DNA from: a bacterium
GTDB taxonomy: Bacteria > Arandabacterota > Arandabacteria > Arandabacterales > Arandabacteraceae
Assembly: GCA_029933125.1 (NCBI GenBank)
Contig: JAOZOU010000008.1
Location: 42,198-106,197 of the forward strand
Direction: 5' to 3'
Length of the DNA: 64,000 nucleotides
Position 1 is the stretch's first letter. Each line of letters opens with the position of its first letter. Shown one piece after another: positions 1 through 8,733 of the stretch. Under the pieces are notes generated by a model. That model searched no databases and was not told the origin of the DNA. It saw nothing but the letters and a program-made list of their open reading frames with translations. A program made the translations under genes and the position numbers.

Positions 1-141
1 CGGATGCAAAATCAACTTTCGCGCAGGGGTAAGATACGGAGAGCAGATTTGATCATTCCCAATTATGGGACATTGGAAGAACTTTCATGGCGAGCAACGA
101 AGATCTTCTGGTATCTAGCAGAGACATGGGGAGGTGATTGA
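1..141 (+). CDS. coaE: Dephospho-CoA kinase, C-terminal end (partial)
   Basis: Frame 1 is open from the window edge to TGA at 139-141 and encodes the last 46 residues of a protein. The pattern R-x-x-x-Q followed by K-x-R-x-A-D-x-I-I-x-N-x-G-T-L-E-E-L matches the C-terminal end of dephospho-CoA kinase, which phosphorylates dephospho-CoA in the last step of CoA synthesis. The P-loop lies outside the window. The stop is one base before the prfB start, so the two are probably co-transcribed. The identification rests on a short tail and is moderately secure. Confidence 0.7.
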   Translation, partial: RMQNQLSRRGKIRRADLIIPNYGTLEELSWRATKIFWYLAETWGGD

Positions 142-142
142 G

Positions 143-1253
143 ATGGCTAATCACGAAAAGGATGACCTGGCTGAGATAAAGGGGCGTATAGCAAAGCTGG
201 GTGAACATCTTTGACATCCCTCAACGTGAGAAGCGCATAAAGGTTCTCGAAAGCAGGATGGCAAAGCCAGACTTCTGGCATGATGCCAAGCTCGCCAGGA
301 CGATAATGAAGGAGGCGTCCGCTCACAAGGCTTTGCTTGAAAACTGGTATAGACTGGAACGTGAAGCGAAGGATATTGAGGAATTCCTCACAATGTCTCA
401 GGAGCTGAGTGAAGCTGGGCTCACGGAAGATATCGAGAAAGCTTTATCAAAACTCAGCAAGGATGTCGAGCAACTCGAGTTACAATCGCTGCTTTCTGGA
501 GAGGACGATCCAAGGAACGCTATTGTCACAATCCATCCTGGAGCAGGTGGTACGGAGTCGCAGGATTGGGCACAGATGCTAATGCGGATGTATCTTCGCT
601 GGGCGGAACGTCATGGTTACCAGACTGGTGTAATGGATATGTTGCCAGGTGAAGAAGCAGGCATAAAGAGTGCAACTCTTGAAATAAAGGGGCCGTATGC
701 CTATGGCTATCTCAAAGGTGAATCAGGAGTCCACAGACTTGTTCGGATATCGCCCTTTGATGCAAATCATCGTAGGCACACTTCCTTCGCCTCTGTTTTT
801 GTCTACTCAGAAGCAGATGAGGAGCTCGAAATTGAAATCAAAGATTCAGACCTGAGAATTGACACCTTCAGGGCAAGCGGTGCTGGCGGACAGCATGTCA
901 ATAAGACTGACAGCGCTGTGAGGATAACTCATCTACCGACTAGGATAGTTGTGCAATGTCAAAGTGAACGCTCTCAACATCGAAACAAGGAGAATGCTCT
1001 CAAGATTCTCAAAGCTAAACTTCATGCTTATTATCTTGAGCAGGAGAGAAAGAAGATGGAAGAGATCGAGAAGAGCAAGAAAGACATCGCATGGGGAAGT
1101 CAGATAAGATCATATATCCTGCAGCCTTACAGATTGGTCAAGGATCATAGAACAGGCGCGGAAACTGGAAACGTCGATGACGTGCTTGATGGTAACATTG
1201 ATGTGTTCATTGAAAGCTATCTGAGATTTCAGAGTGGTTCTGAGAAGGGGTAA
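143..1253 (+). CDS. prfB: Peptide chain release factor 2, programmed +1 frameshift
   Basis: RF2 recognises UGA and UAA stop codons and triggers peptide release on the ribosome. The gene starts at ATG 143 behind a near-perfect Shine-Dalgarno (GGAGGTGAT, 131-138). Codon 24 is an in-frame TGA (212-214) in the classic slippery context CTT TGA C. A +1 shift skips T212, so the product reads 143-211 joined to 213-1253, giving 369 aa, close to E. coli RF2 (365). The anticodon-mimic SPF tripeptide lies near residue 203 and the catalytic GGQ near residue 248. A conventional gene caller would start it at GTG 201 and lose the first 23 residues. It sits between coaE and lysS, an order seen in other bacteria. 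Confidence 0.97.
209..215 (+). promoter_or_regulatory. prfB +1 programmed frameshift site
   Basis: The heptamer CTTTGAC places a UGA codon after a slippery Leu codon at codon 23/24, as in E. coli prfB. An internal Shine-Dalgarno-like GGGTGA lies a few bases upstream (199-204). In the known autoregulation, low RF2 gives slow UGA decoding and favours the shift. The stimulator is weaker than the E. coli AGGGGG, so efficiency may differ. Confidence 0.93.
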
Positions 1254-1259
1254 GCCAAG

Positions 1260-2720
1260 ATGAGAACATTGATTCAACAGAGACTTGCAAAACTGGAGGA
1301 GCTTCGCAAGAGAGGCATAGAACCTTATCCCTACAGATTTGTGCAGACGCACCATGCCGCAGATATCAAGGCTGCGTATGAGAATCTTGCAGCCACCGAG
1401 GCAAAGGTAAAAGCTGCGGGTAGATTGATGTCCAAAAGACCGCACGGGAAGTCATGTTTCGGTCACATGCGAGATCTCACAGGGGATATCCAGATCTATT
1501 TTAAGGTCGATGACCTCGGCTCGGAAAGATTCGATCTCCTGGATCTCATCGATATCGGTGACACCATTGGTGTTGAGGGCACTGTGTTTAAGACCAGAAC
1601 AGGTGAGATAACCATAAGGGTCAGTGACTATGAACTGCTTGCAAAGGCTATAAGACCCATGCCTGAAAAGTGGCACGGATTGAAGGATAGGGAAACAAGA
1701 TACCGTCAGCGCTATGTGGATCTCGCTTTCAACATGGATGTGAGGGAGATCTTCATTAGAAGGGCAAAGACCATAAGAGCGATGAGAAAATTCCTTGATG
1801 AACGAGGTTTCATTGAAGTTGAAACTCCGGTGCTGCAGCCGATATATGGAGGTGGCAATGCGGAACCCTTCACAACATATCACAAGGCACTGGACATGAG
1901 CCTCTATCTCAGAATAGCTGATGAGCTCTATCTCAAAAGGCTGCTAGTTGGTGGGCTTGAGAGAGTCTATGAGATTTCAAAGGATTTCAGAAACGAGGGG
2001 ATGGATCGTACTCACAGCCCTGAATTCACTCAGCTTGAGCTCTATCAAGCCTACGCTGACTATTTTGACATGATGGAACTTTTTGAGCAAATGATGGAAT
2101 ATCTTGCTTTGGAGCTTACTGGTTCAACTGAGATCACTTACCAGGGTACGAAGATTGACATGCGTCCGCCCTGGAGAAGATTGAGCATTCCTGAAGCAGT
2201 GAAGAGATTTGCTGATGTGGATATCGAAACATGTACTGATGACGATCTTCGTCGGGTATGTATGAAGATATCGGACCAGGATTGGCAGGCAGCAAAGAGA
2301 GGAACAATGATAGATGAGATCATTGACCATTTTGTTGAACCCAACCTTGTCGAGCCGACCTTCCTTCTGGACTTCCCAACAGAAACATCCCCGCTAGCAA
2401 AGGTCTCAAGGAGAGATGCCCGGTTTGCAGAGAGATTTGAGCCGTATGCTTTTGGAATCGAGCTTGGAAATGCCTTCTCCGAGCTCAATGACCCTATGAG
2501 GCAGCTCCAAAACTTTAGAATGCAACGTGAGGATGGCAAAGAGATCGACTACGACTTCGTACGAGCACTACAATATGGTATGCCACCAGCCGGTGGCCTG
2601 GGGGTGGGTGTAGATAGGCTTGTGATGATATTTACAAACAGTCATAGCATACGCGACGTCATTCTCTTTCCCCAGATGAGACCTGAACCCGACCTTAGTG
2701 AGGAATTCGATGGGCTTTAG
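1260..2720 (+). CDS. lysS: Lysyl-tRNA synthetase, class II
   Basis: This enzyme charges tRNA-Lys with lysine in the cytoplasm. The 486-aa product has the bacterial LysS layout: an N-terminal OB-fold anticodon-binding domain (about residues 55-150) and a class II catalytic core. Motif 2 is visible as FRNEGMDRTHSPEFTQLE and motif 3 as GLGVGVDRLVM near the C-terminus, followed by the usual ILFP. Length is normal for the family (about 490-505). The ATG lies 7 bases after the prfB stop with GAAGGGG upstream. Its 3' end overlaps the lolC start by 11 bases, implying translational coupling. Confidence 0.97.
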   Translation: MRTLIQQRLAKLEELRKRGIEPYPYRFVQTHHAADIKAAYENLAATEAKVKAAGRLMSKRPHGKSCFGHMRDLTGDIQIYFKVDDLGSERFDLLDLIDIGDTIGVEGTVFKTRTGEITIRVSDYELLAKAIRPMPEKWHGLKDRETRYRQRYVDLAFNMDVREIFIRRAKTIRAMRKFLDERGFIEVETPVLQPIYGGGNAEPFTTYHKALDMSLYLRIADELYLKRLLVGGLERVYEISKDFRNEGMDRTHSPEFTQLELYQAYADYFDMMELFEQMMEYLALELTGSTEITYQGTKIDMRPPWRRLSIPEAVKRFADVDIETCTDDDLRRVCMKISDQDWQAAKRGTMIDEIIDHFVEPNLVEPTFLLDFPTETSPLAKVSRRDARFAERFEPYAFGIELGNAFSELNDPMRQLQNFRMQREDGKEIDYDFVRALQYGMPPAGGLGVGVDRLVMIFTNSHSIRDVILFPQMRPEPDLSEEFDGL

Positions 2721-3933
2721 TCTCTTTATTGCCCGAAAGTATATAGGAGCATCAAAGAGAAGTGGCTTTGTCACTGCGATAACTATTATATCAATAGCTG
2801 GTGTTGCTCTCGGTGTCCTCGCTCTGGTGGTTGTCCTTTCCGTGATGAATGGATTTGAAACTGAAGTACTTGATCGCATTGTTGGAACAAATGCCCATGT
2901 GATCGTTCGTCATGAGGATGGCATCGGTGACTACGGAGAGGTGGGCAAGCTTGTTCTGGGAAGATCTGATGTTGTCGGGGTTGCACCATTCGTCCTCGAT
3001 AAGGCGATGGTGATATCGGAGAATGGGACCGATGCTGTTTTCGTTAAGGGCATCGATCTTGAAGCGGAAGAAGCGGTTACCCAAGTTAGAAATTACATAC
3101 ATCCAGAGGGCTTTACCTTCAGCGGTGACTCAACAAGCCTGAGTAAGATAGTTGTCGGAAAGGAGCTAGCTTATAGCCTTCAGGTGGCGATTGGTGATAC
3201 AATTGTCCTGGCTAGGGCTGATATCTCGTCATCTGCTCCACTTGGAATACTGCCTGAGTTCAGACGTTTCGTTGTCGGGGGATTCTTTGACTCAGGTATG
3301 TACGATTACGATGCTTCATTTGCATTCTTGAGTCTAAGAGATGCCCAGGATTTCTACCATATGGATTCAAAGGTTAGCGGACTGAGCGTGAAGGTTAAAG
3401 ACAAGTTTAAGGCACCCATCATCGGTTATGCCATAGCAGGTATACTTGGAAGTGGTTACAGTGTAAATGACTGGATTCATTTGAATCGAAGCCTTTTCAA
3501 GTGGATGAACATGGAGAAGAAAGTGATGTTTATCATACTTAACCTCATAATTCTGGTTGCTGCCTTCAACATTGCCAGCACCCTCATAATGGCAGTTCTG
3601 CAGCGTACCAGAGACATCGGAATCTTAAGGTCAATGGGGGCTACGGCTCGCTCAATAATGAATATCTTCATGCTCCAAGGTGTTCTCATAGGGCTGATCG
3701 GAACAACTGTCGGCATAATTGGAGGGGTAGTGCTATCAAATCTGATCGATAAGTATCACCTTATCAAGCTACCGGGTGATGTATATTTCATTGAGACAGT
3801 CCCCGTTCTGCTAAAACCCCTTGACGTGACTCTCATAGGGGCAGTTGCCATGCTTGTGTGTTTCGTGGCTACAATATATCCAGCCTGGCGGGCCGCCAAA
3901 CTAATTCCTGTTGAGGCAATTCGCTATGAGTAA
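2710..3933 (+). CDS. lolC: Lipoprotein-releasing ABC permease LolC/LolE family
   Basis: This is an inner-membrane subunit of the LolCDE complex, which extracts mature lipoproteins from the inner membrane for transfer to LolA and the outer membrane. The 407-aa product has the MacB/LolC-type architecture: TM1 near residues 20-45, a periplasmic domain to about 265, then three TM segments with the conserved RTRDIGILRSMGA cytoplasmic loop and a terminal IPVEAIR. ATG 2710 is chosen because AGGA (2701-2704) is well placed. GTG 2698 would add four residues. Only one permease is present, so the complex may be homodimeric (LolF-like). The next gene encodes its ATPase. Confidence 0.92.
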   Translation: MGFSLFIARKYIGASKRSGFVTAITIISIAGVALGVLALVVVLSVMNGFETEVLDRIVGTNAHVIVRHEDGIGDYGEVGKLVLGRSDVVGVAPFVLDKAMVISENGTDAVFVKGIDLEAEEAVTQVRNYIHPEGFTFSGDSTSLSKIVVGKELAYSLQVAIGDTIVLARADISSSAPLGILPEFRRFVVGGFFDSGMYDYDASFAFLSLRDAQDFYHMDSKVSGLSVKVKDKFKAPIIGYAIAGILGSGYSVNDWIHLNRSLFKWMNMEKKVMFIILNLIILVAAFNIASTLIMAVLQRTRDIGILRSMGATARSIMNIFMLQGVLIGLIGTTVGIIGGVVLSNLIDKYHLIKLPGDVYFIETVPVLLKPLDVTLIGAVAMLVCFVATIYPAWRAAKLIPVEAIRYE

Positions 3934-4621
3934 AGACAAAGTTGTTCTTGAGTGCAGAGATCTCAAGAAGTCATATACTTCAGGAAAGGATGTCATAGAG
4001 GTTCTGAAGGGTGTGAGCTTGGAGCTTCACAAGGGAGAAATCATCGCCGTTGTTGGACCATCTGGTGTAGGTAAGAGTACGTTACTACACCTGCTTGGGG
4101 CAATAGATAAACCTGATGATGGCAGGATTCTGGTTGATGGTTTTGATGTTCTTTCACTCCCGGAGGATAAGATAGCGGCATTTAGGAACAGGCACTTCGG
4201 ATTTGTTTTTCAGTTTCACCACCTCTTGCCTGAGCTCAGTGCACTTGAGAATGTGATGGTACCCTGCATAATAGCAGGTATGGAAATGTCGAGAGCCATG
4301 AAGCGTGCCCGAAGGATTCTTGAGGAAGATGTTGGCCTGGCAGGTCGACTCCATCACCGTCCCCGCGAGCTCTCAGGCGGGGAACAACAGCGGGTTGCTG
4401 TTGCAAGAGCTCTTGTTATGAACCCTGTGGTTGTTCTTGCCGATGAACCTTCTGGCAATCTCGATCCCGATAATGGGAGGTTACTGCATGACCTTATATG
4501 GGATCTTCGTGAAAAGCTTGGACAGAGTTACATCATAGTGACACACAATGTTGAATTGGCGCAAAGATGTGATCGTACACTAAAACTATTTGACGGCGTT
4601 GTTGAGGACGTTAAGATATAA
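3926..4621 (+). CDS. lolD: Lipoprotein-releasing ABC transporter ATPase
   Basis: This cytoplasmic ATPase powers the LolC-type permease encoded just upstream. The 231-aa product has Walker [10 protein letters not shown], the signature [15 protein letters not shown], Walker B VVLADEP with SGNLD, and the H-loop (THN) near the end, all as expected for the LolD/MacB-type group. ATG 3926 overlaps the permease stop (ATGAGTAA, 8 bases), with GAGG about 10 bases upstream. An earlier in-frame start at 3911 lies inside lolC and is less likely. Pairing with the LolC-like gene supports lipoprotein release rather than drug export. Confidence 0.93.
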   Translation: MSKDKVVLECRDLKKSYTSGKDVIEVLKGVSLELHKGEIIAVVGPSGVGKSTLLHLLGAIDKPDDGRILVDGFDVLSLPEDKIAAFRNRHFGFVFQFHHLLPELSALENVMVPCIIAGMEMSRAMKRARRILEEDVGLAGRLHHRPRELSGGEQQRVAVARALVMNPVVVLADEPSGNLDPDNGRLLHDLIWDLREKLGQSYIIVTHNVELAQRCDRTLKLFDGVVEDVKI

Positions 4622-4635
4622 TACAGGGGGATGAT

Positions 4636-5136
4636 ATGCTTTGTGACAATTGCGGAAAAGAGCCAGCTAGAGTGCACTACAAAGAGATGAAGGACAACGA
4701 AGTAACTGAACTCCATCTCTGCGAAAAGTGTGCTCTCGAAAAGGGGATTCAGCTTCCTCATAAGAAGCAGCCTTTTATGATCTCGAATATTCTGGCGAGC
4801 ATGGCTGAAGAGGTTGGCTCGGACATAGTTCGGTGCAAGACCTGTGGGCTTTCCTATAAGGACTTTCGCGAATGTGGTCGCCTTGGATGTGCCGATTGCT
4901 ATGAGGCATTCAAGGAACAACTCAAGTCACTCCTTAGAAGGATCCATGGATCTAACATACATGTTGGTAAGAGCCCTCGCCAGAGCCAGGATGTTTTCGA
5001 GAAGAGACGTCAGATTGAGAACCTCAAGGTCGAGCTGAGCAGAGCAATCGAGAAGGAGGATTTCGAGAAGGCTGCGGAGATAAGAGACAAGATAAAGGAG
5101 CTTGAGAAGGTTGCGGAGGACAGAAGTGACAATTGA
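4636..5136 (+). CDS. mcsA: McsA-like zinc-finger/UVR-domain adaptor
   Basis: McsA activates the protein-arginine kinase McsB. The 166-aa product starts with a CxxC pair (CDNCGK), has a second CxxC near residue 30 (CEKC), and two further CxxC sites in the middle (CKTCG and CADC). These are the zinc-binding modules typical of McsA. The C-terminal 40 residues form a charged UVR motif helical hairpin. AGGGGG lies 5 bases before ATG 4636. The stop overlaps the mcsB start. The family assignment is supported strongly by the two downstream genes. Confidence 0.93.
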   Translation: MLCDNCGKEPARVHYKEMKDNEVTELHLCEKCALEKGIQLPHKKQPFMISNILASMAEEVGSDIVRCKTCGLSYKDFRECGRLGCADCYEAFKEQLKSLLRRIHGSNIHVGKSPRQSQDVFEKRRQIENLKVELSRAIEKEDFEKAAEIRDKIKELEKVAEDRSDN

Positions 5137-6226
5137 GGAAATGGCAAGGAATCCCAGTCCGTGGTTGGCAGGCCGGAGCGAGCTTGCCGATTCGGTTGTC
5201 AGCAGCCGAGTAAGACTTGCTCGGAACATCGAGGGATTACCGTTTGCCCATCGAGCAACTTCAGAACAACTGTCAGAGGCACTGTCGCTTGCAAGGGAGG
5301 CAATTGAGAAATCTAATACTCTGAGGACAGGTACGTTCATGCTTATGAGCGATCTTGATGATCTTGACAGGCAATTCCTTGTTGAGCGTCATCTCATAAG
5401 CCATGAGCATGCTGAGAAATCGCCAACAAGAGCCATCGCAATCGGCGAAAATGAGATGGTAAGTGTCATGGTTAACGAGGAAGACCACCTTAGACTACAA
5501 TCAGTACAGCCTGGCTTCCAGGTGATGGAGGCATGGCGCCTTGTTGATCGACTTGATAATGAGATCGATGCAAATCTCAAGTATGCGTTCTCATACGAGT
5601 GGGGCTATCTTTCTGCCTGTCCAACAAACACAGGTACGGGATTGAGAGCATCTATGCTTGTGCATCTGCCTGGGCTCATCCTCACCAAGCAGATTGAGAA
5701 GGTGATACATAGTATTACCCAGATGGGGCTTGCTGTGAGAGGCTTTTTTGGCGAAGGAAGTGAGGTCGTTGGGAATCTCTTCCAGATTTCCAATCGCACG
5801 GCTCTGGGAACTTCCGAGATCGATATAGTTCAAAGTTTGGAAAAGGTTGTAAGACAGGTACTTGAATATGAGACACGAGCTCGCGATATTTTGTTAAGGA
5901 ACGCCCGTTTCGAGATCGAAGATAAGGTATGGAGGGCATACGGTATTTTGAAATATTGCAGAAAGGTAACATGGAAGGATGTGATGTCGTATGCCTCTGC
6001 CGCGAGATTAGGTTCGTCCTTGGGGATTCTCAAGGACGTATCGGTCTCAAGGTTAAATGAGATGATATTTATGGCTCAACCCGCTCATCTTCAGAAGCGT
6101 TTTGGTAAACGCATGGAACCTGCTGATAGGGATGTTGTCAGAGCGGAGATGATTCGTAATATGCTTGCTGAAGATGAGAAACGATCAAACAAGGGAAATG
6201 CTGCTCAGACGGGGGAGGCAACCTGA
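5126..6226 (+). CDS. mcsB: Protein-arginine kinase McsB
   Basis: McsB phosphorylates arginines on misfolded proteins, marking them for ClpC-ClpP. The 366-aa product has the phosphagen-kinase fold signatures: SSRVRLARN near residue 33, NEEDHLR in the middle, catalytic C165 in [12 protein letters not shown], and [15 protein letters not shown]. The McsB-specific allosteric phospho-arginine site RDxxRA appears as RDVVRA near residues 335-340. GTG 5126 is chosen because GGAGG (5115-5119) sits 6 bases upstream. ATG 5141 has a Shine-Dalgarno only one base away. The gene overlaps mcsA by 11 bases and clpC by 1. Confidence 0.95.
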   Translation: MTIEEMARNPSPWLAGRSELADSVVSSRVRLARNIEGLPFAHRATSEQLSEALSLAREAIEKSNTLRTGTFMLMSDLDDLDRQFLVERHLISHEHAEKSPTRAIAIGENEMVSVMVNEEDHLRLQSVQPGFQVMEAWRLVDRLDNEIDANLKYAFSYEWGYLSACPTNTGTGLRASMLVHLPGLILTKQIEKVIHSITQMGLAVRGFFGEGSEVVGNLFQISNRTALGTSEIDIVQSLEKVVRQVLEYETRARDILLRNARFEIEDKVWRAYGILKYCRKVTWKDVMSYASAARLGSSLGILKDVSVSRLNEMIFMAQPAHLQKRFGKRMEPADRDVVRAEMIRNMLAEDEKRSNKGNAAQTGEAT

Positions 6227-8733
6227 TGCATGACAAGTTCACAGACAGGGTCAAGCGTGTAATGTTCCTGGCAAGAGAAGAGGCTGCCAGGTTACATCAC
6301 GACTATATCGGAACAGAGCATCTGCTTCTCGGAATAATCAGAGAGGGTGAGGGGCTGGCTGCTACGATTCTCACCAACCTTGGACTTGACCTTGATATGG
6401 TTCGCAGAACAATTGAAAGCATGGTGCCTGCAAGCAGTGGAAGTGTTACCATCGGCGAAATCCCATTTACCCCGCGGGCAAAGCATGTGCTCGAGCTTTC
6501 GGTAGATGAGGCAAAGCTTCTGGGACACAACTATGTTGGTACAGAGCACCTGCTACTTGGCTTGATACGAGAGGGTGAAGGGATAGCTGCAAGAGTGCTA
6601 ACAGAATTTGGTGCTGACAAGCGTCGGGTGAGAGAGGAGGCTCTCAGATTGCTGGGAGGAACCCAACGTGGTCATAGAGGAAAGCAGGAAGCCAAGACCG
6701 AAACCCCTGCGCTTGATCAGTTTGGAAGGGATCTAACGGAGCTCGCCAGACAGGGCAAGCTCGATCCTGTAATTGGCCGCGAAGTTGAAATAGAGCGTGT
6801 CATCCAAGTTCTTTGCCGTAGGAAGAAGAATAACCCGGTCCTTATAGGCGAGCCTGGAGTGGGAAAGACAGCCATTGTCGAGGGGCTTGCGACCAAGATA
6901 GTTGAGGGTAGAGTGCCAGAAATACTGAGAGACATGCGGGTTGTTGCTCTCGATCTTGCTGCAATCGTAGCTGGAACCAAGTATCGCGGCCAGTTCGAGG
7001 AGCGGCTTAAGGCCATCATAAATGAGATAAGGGAAGCCCATAGCGTGATCATTTTCATAGATGAGCTTCATACGATTGTGGGGGCTGGTGGCGCCGAGGG
7101 TGCCATCGATGCATCTAATATGCTTAAGCCAGCTCTTGCCAGAGGCGAACTCCAGACCATTGGAGCAACTACCCTTGATGAGTACCGCAAGTACATTGAG
7201 AAAGATGGCGCCCTTGAGAGACGCTTTCAGCCAATAATGATATCGCCACCTACGGTTGAGGAGACGATAGAGATCATTAAAGGCTTGCGTGATAAGTATG
7301 AAGCTCACCATCGGGTCCGCATTACCGATGAAGCCATCATCGCAGCTGTTCGCCTTTCTGATCGCTATGTTAAGGACAGGTATCTTCCTGATAAGGCCAT
7401 CGATGTTGTGGATGAGGCTGGTGCAAGGGCACGCCTCTCGGTCTCGTCGGTCCCGCCTGATATTAGAGAGCTCGAACGTAAGATAGAGAAGCTTGCTGCT
7501 GAGAAGGAAAGCTTCATTCGCAAACAGGATTTCGAAAATGCTGCACGCATTAGGGACCGTGAACGTGAACTTAAAGCAAAACTTGATGAGATAAAGGGAA
7601 GCTGGAGGCAGATTTCTGACGGAGCAGATGTGAAGGTCGAGGCTGAGGATGTTGCCTATATTGTATCGAGAATGACAGGTATTCCAATTACCAAGCTCGA
7701 GGAGGAGGAATCGCGCAAGCTTCTGCGCATGGAGGATGAGCTCAGGAAGCGAATTGTTGGTCAGGATGAGGCTCTTAAAGCCGTTTCTAAAGCCATAAGA
7801 CGGGGTCGGGCAGGGCTTAAAGATCCGCGGCGCCCGATTGGATCCTTCTTCTTCCTTGGCCCAACTGGTGTAGGGAAGACAGAACTTGCAAGAGCACTGG
7901 CGGAATTCCTCTTTGGTGATGAAAATGCTATGGTAAGAATTGATATGTCGGAATATATGGAAAAGTTTGCCGTCTCGCGTCTCGTTGGAGCACCGCCAGG
8001 ATACGTTGGCTATGAGGAAGGTGGACAGCTGACCGAGAAAGTCCGAAGGAGGCCATACAGTGTTGTGCTTCTTGACGAGATTGAGAAAGCGCATCCTGAC
8101 GTATTTAACATTCTTTTGCAGGTGCTTGAGGATGGCCAGCTGACCGACAGTTTTGGCCGAGTTGTTGACTTTAAAAATTGTGTTGTTATCATGACTTCTA
8201 ATGTTGGAACACGGCGCATCAAGGGTGGAACATCTCTTGGCTTCCACAGAACAGAAAGTGATGAAAGCTACGAAAGGATGCGAGATAAGGTACTCGATGA
8301 ACTCAAACGCACCTTTAACCCTGAGTTCCTTAACAGAGTGGATGAGATTATAGTCTTCAGGCCCCTTGGCATACCTGAGATCAAGAAGATAGTTGACATA
8401 CTTCTCGCTGAGGTCGAGGGGCGGCTTGAAGCCTATGGTCTTAAGCTGATTGTAGCACCCGAGGCGAAGGATCTCTTGATAGAGAAGGGTTATGATCCTG
8501 CACTGGGGGCTAGACCTCTGAGGAGGACTATCCAGAGGCTCCTTGAAGATCCACTTGCTGAAGAAGTTCTCAAGGGGACATTTAAGTCTGGCTCCACAAT
8601 TAAGGCTTGTCGGAACCAGGATGTACTCACGTTCGAGTGCAAGTCGAAATCTAAGAAGGAGAAAGTAGCCTGCTCAAAGTCCAAGGAGAAGGATGTTGAC
8701 AAGAAGGAGCCTGATAGCGAAAGCCTCTCCTGA
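6226..8733 (+). CDS. clpC: ATP-dependent unfoldase ClpC
   Basis: ClpC is a hexameric AAA+ unfoldase that feeds substrates to ClpP. The 835-aa product has a double Clp-N repeat (both with GTEHLLLG and IREGEG, the region that binds phospho-arginine in B. subtilis ClpC), AAA1 with Walker A GEPGVGKT near residue 208, a UVR-type middle domain near 420-460, AAA2 with GPTGVGKT near residue 545, and an SLGF segment in AAA2 matching the ClpP-binding loop. The C-terminal tail is lysine-rich and probably disordered. ATG overlaps the mcsB stop (TGATG). No clpP is in the window. Confidence 0.97.
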   Translation: MHDKFTDRVKRVMFLAREEAARLHHDYIGTEHLLLGIIREGEGLAATILTNLGLDLDMVRRTIESMVPASSGSVTIGEIPFTPRAKHVLELSVDEAKLLGHNYVGTEHLLLGLIREGEGIAARVLTEFGADKRRVREEALRLLGGTQRGHRGKQEAKTETPALDQFGRDLTELARQGKLDPVIGREVEIERVIQVLCRRKKNNPVLIGEPGVGKTAIVEGLATKIVEGRVPEILRDMRVVALDLAAIVAGTKYRGQFEERLKAIINEIREAHSVIIFIDELHTIVGAGGAEGAIDASNMLKPALARGELQTIGATTLDEYRKYIEKDGALERRFQPIMISPPTVEETIEIIKGLRDKYEAHHRVRITDEAIIAAVRLSDRYVKDRYLPDKAIDVVDEAGARARLSVSSVPPDIRELERKIEKLAAEKESFIRKQDFENAARIRDRERELKAKLDEIKGSWRQISDGADVKVEAEDVAYIVSRMTGIPITKLEEEESRKLLRMEDELRKRIVGQDEALKAVSKAIRRGRAGLKDPRRPIGSFFFLGPTGVGKTELARALAEFLFGDENAMVRIDMSEYMEKFAVSRLVGAPPGYVGYEEGGQLTEKVRRRPYSVVLLDEIEKAHPDVFNILLQVLEDGQLTDSFGRVVDFKNCVVIMTSNVGTRRIKGGTSLGFHRTESDESYERMRDKVLDELKRTFNPEFLNRVDEIIVFRPLGIPEIKKIVDILLAEVEGRLEAYGLKLIVAPEAKDLLIEKGYDPALGARPLRRTIQRLLEDPLAEEVLKGTFKSGSTIKACRNQDVLTFECKSKSKKEKVACSKSKEKDVDKKEPDSESLS

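Noticed and set aside
6733-8247. A 504-codon open frame antisense to clpC
   Set aside because: It lies wholly inside a perfectly conserved ClpC gene on the other strand. Its sequence has no recognisable motifs and no good ribosome-binding site. Long antisense frames are common over GC-biased conserved genes.
6226-8733. A CtsR operator upstream of the mcsA-mcsB-clpC cassette
   Set aside because: No GGTCAAA tandem repeat was seen before mcsA or within the lolD end, and no ctsR gene is present.
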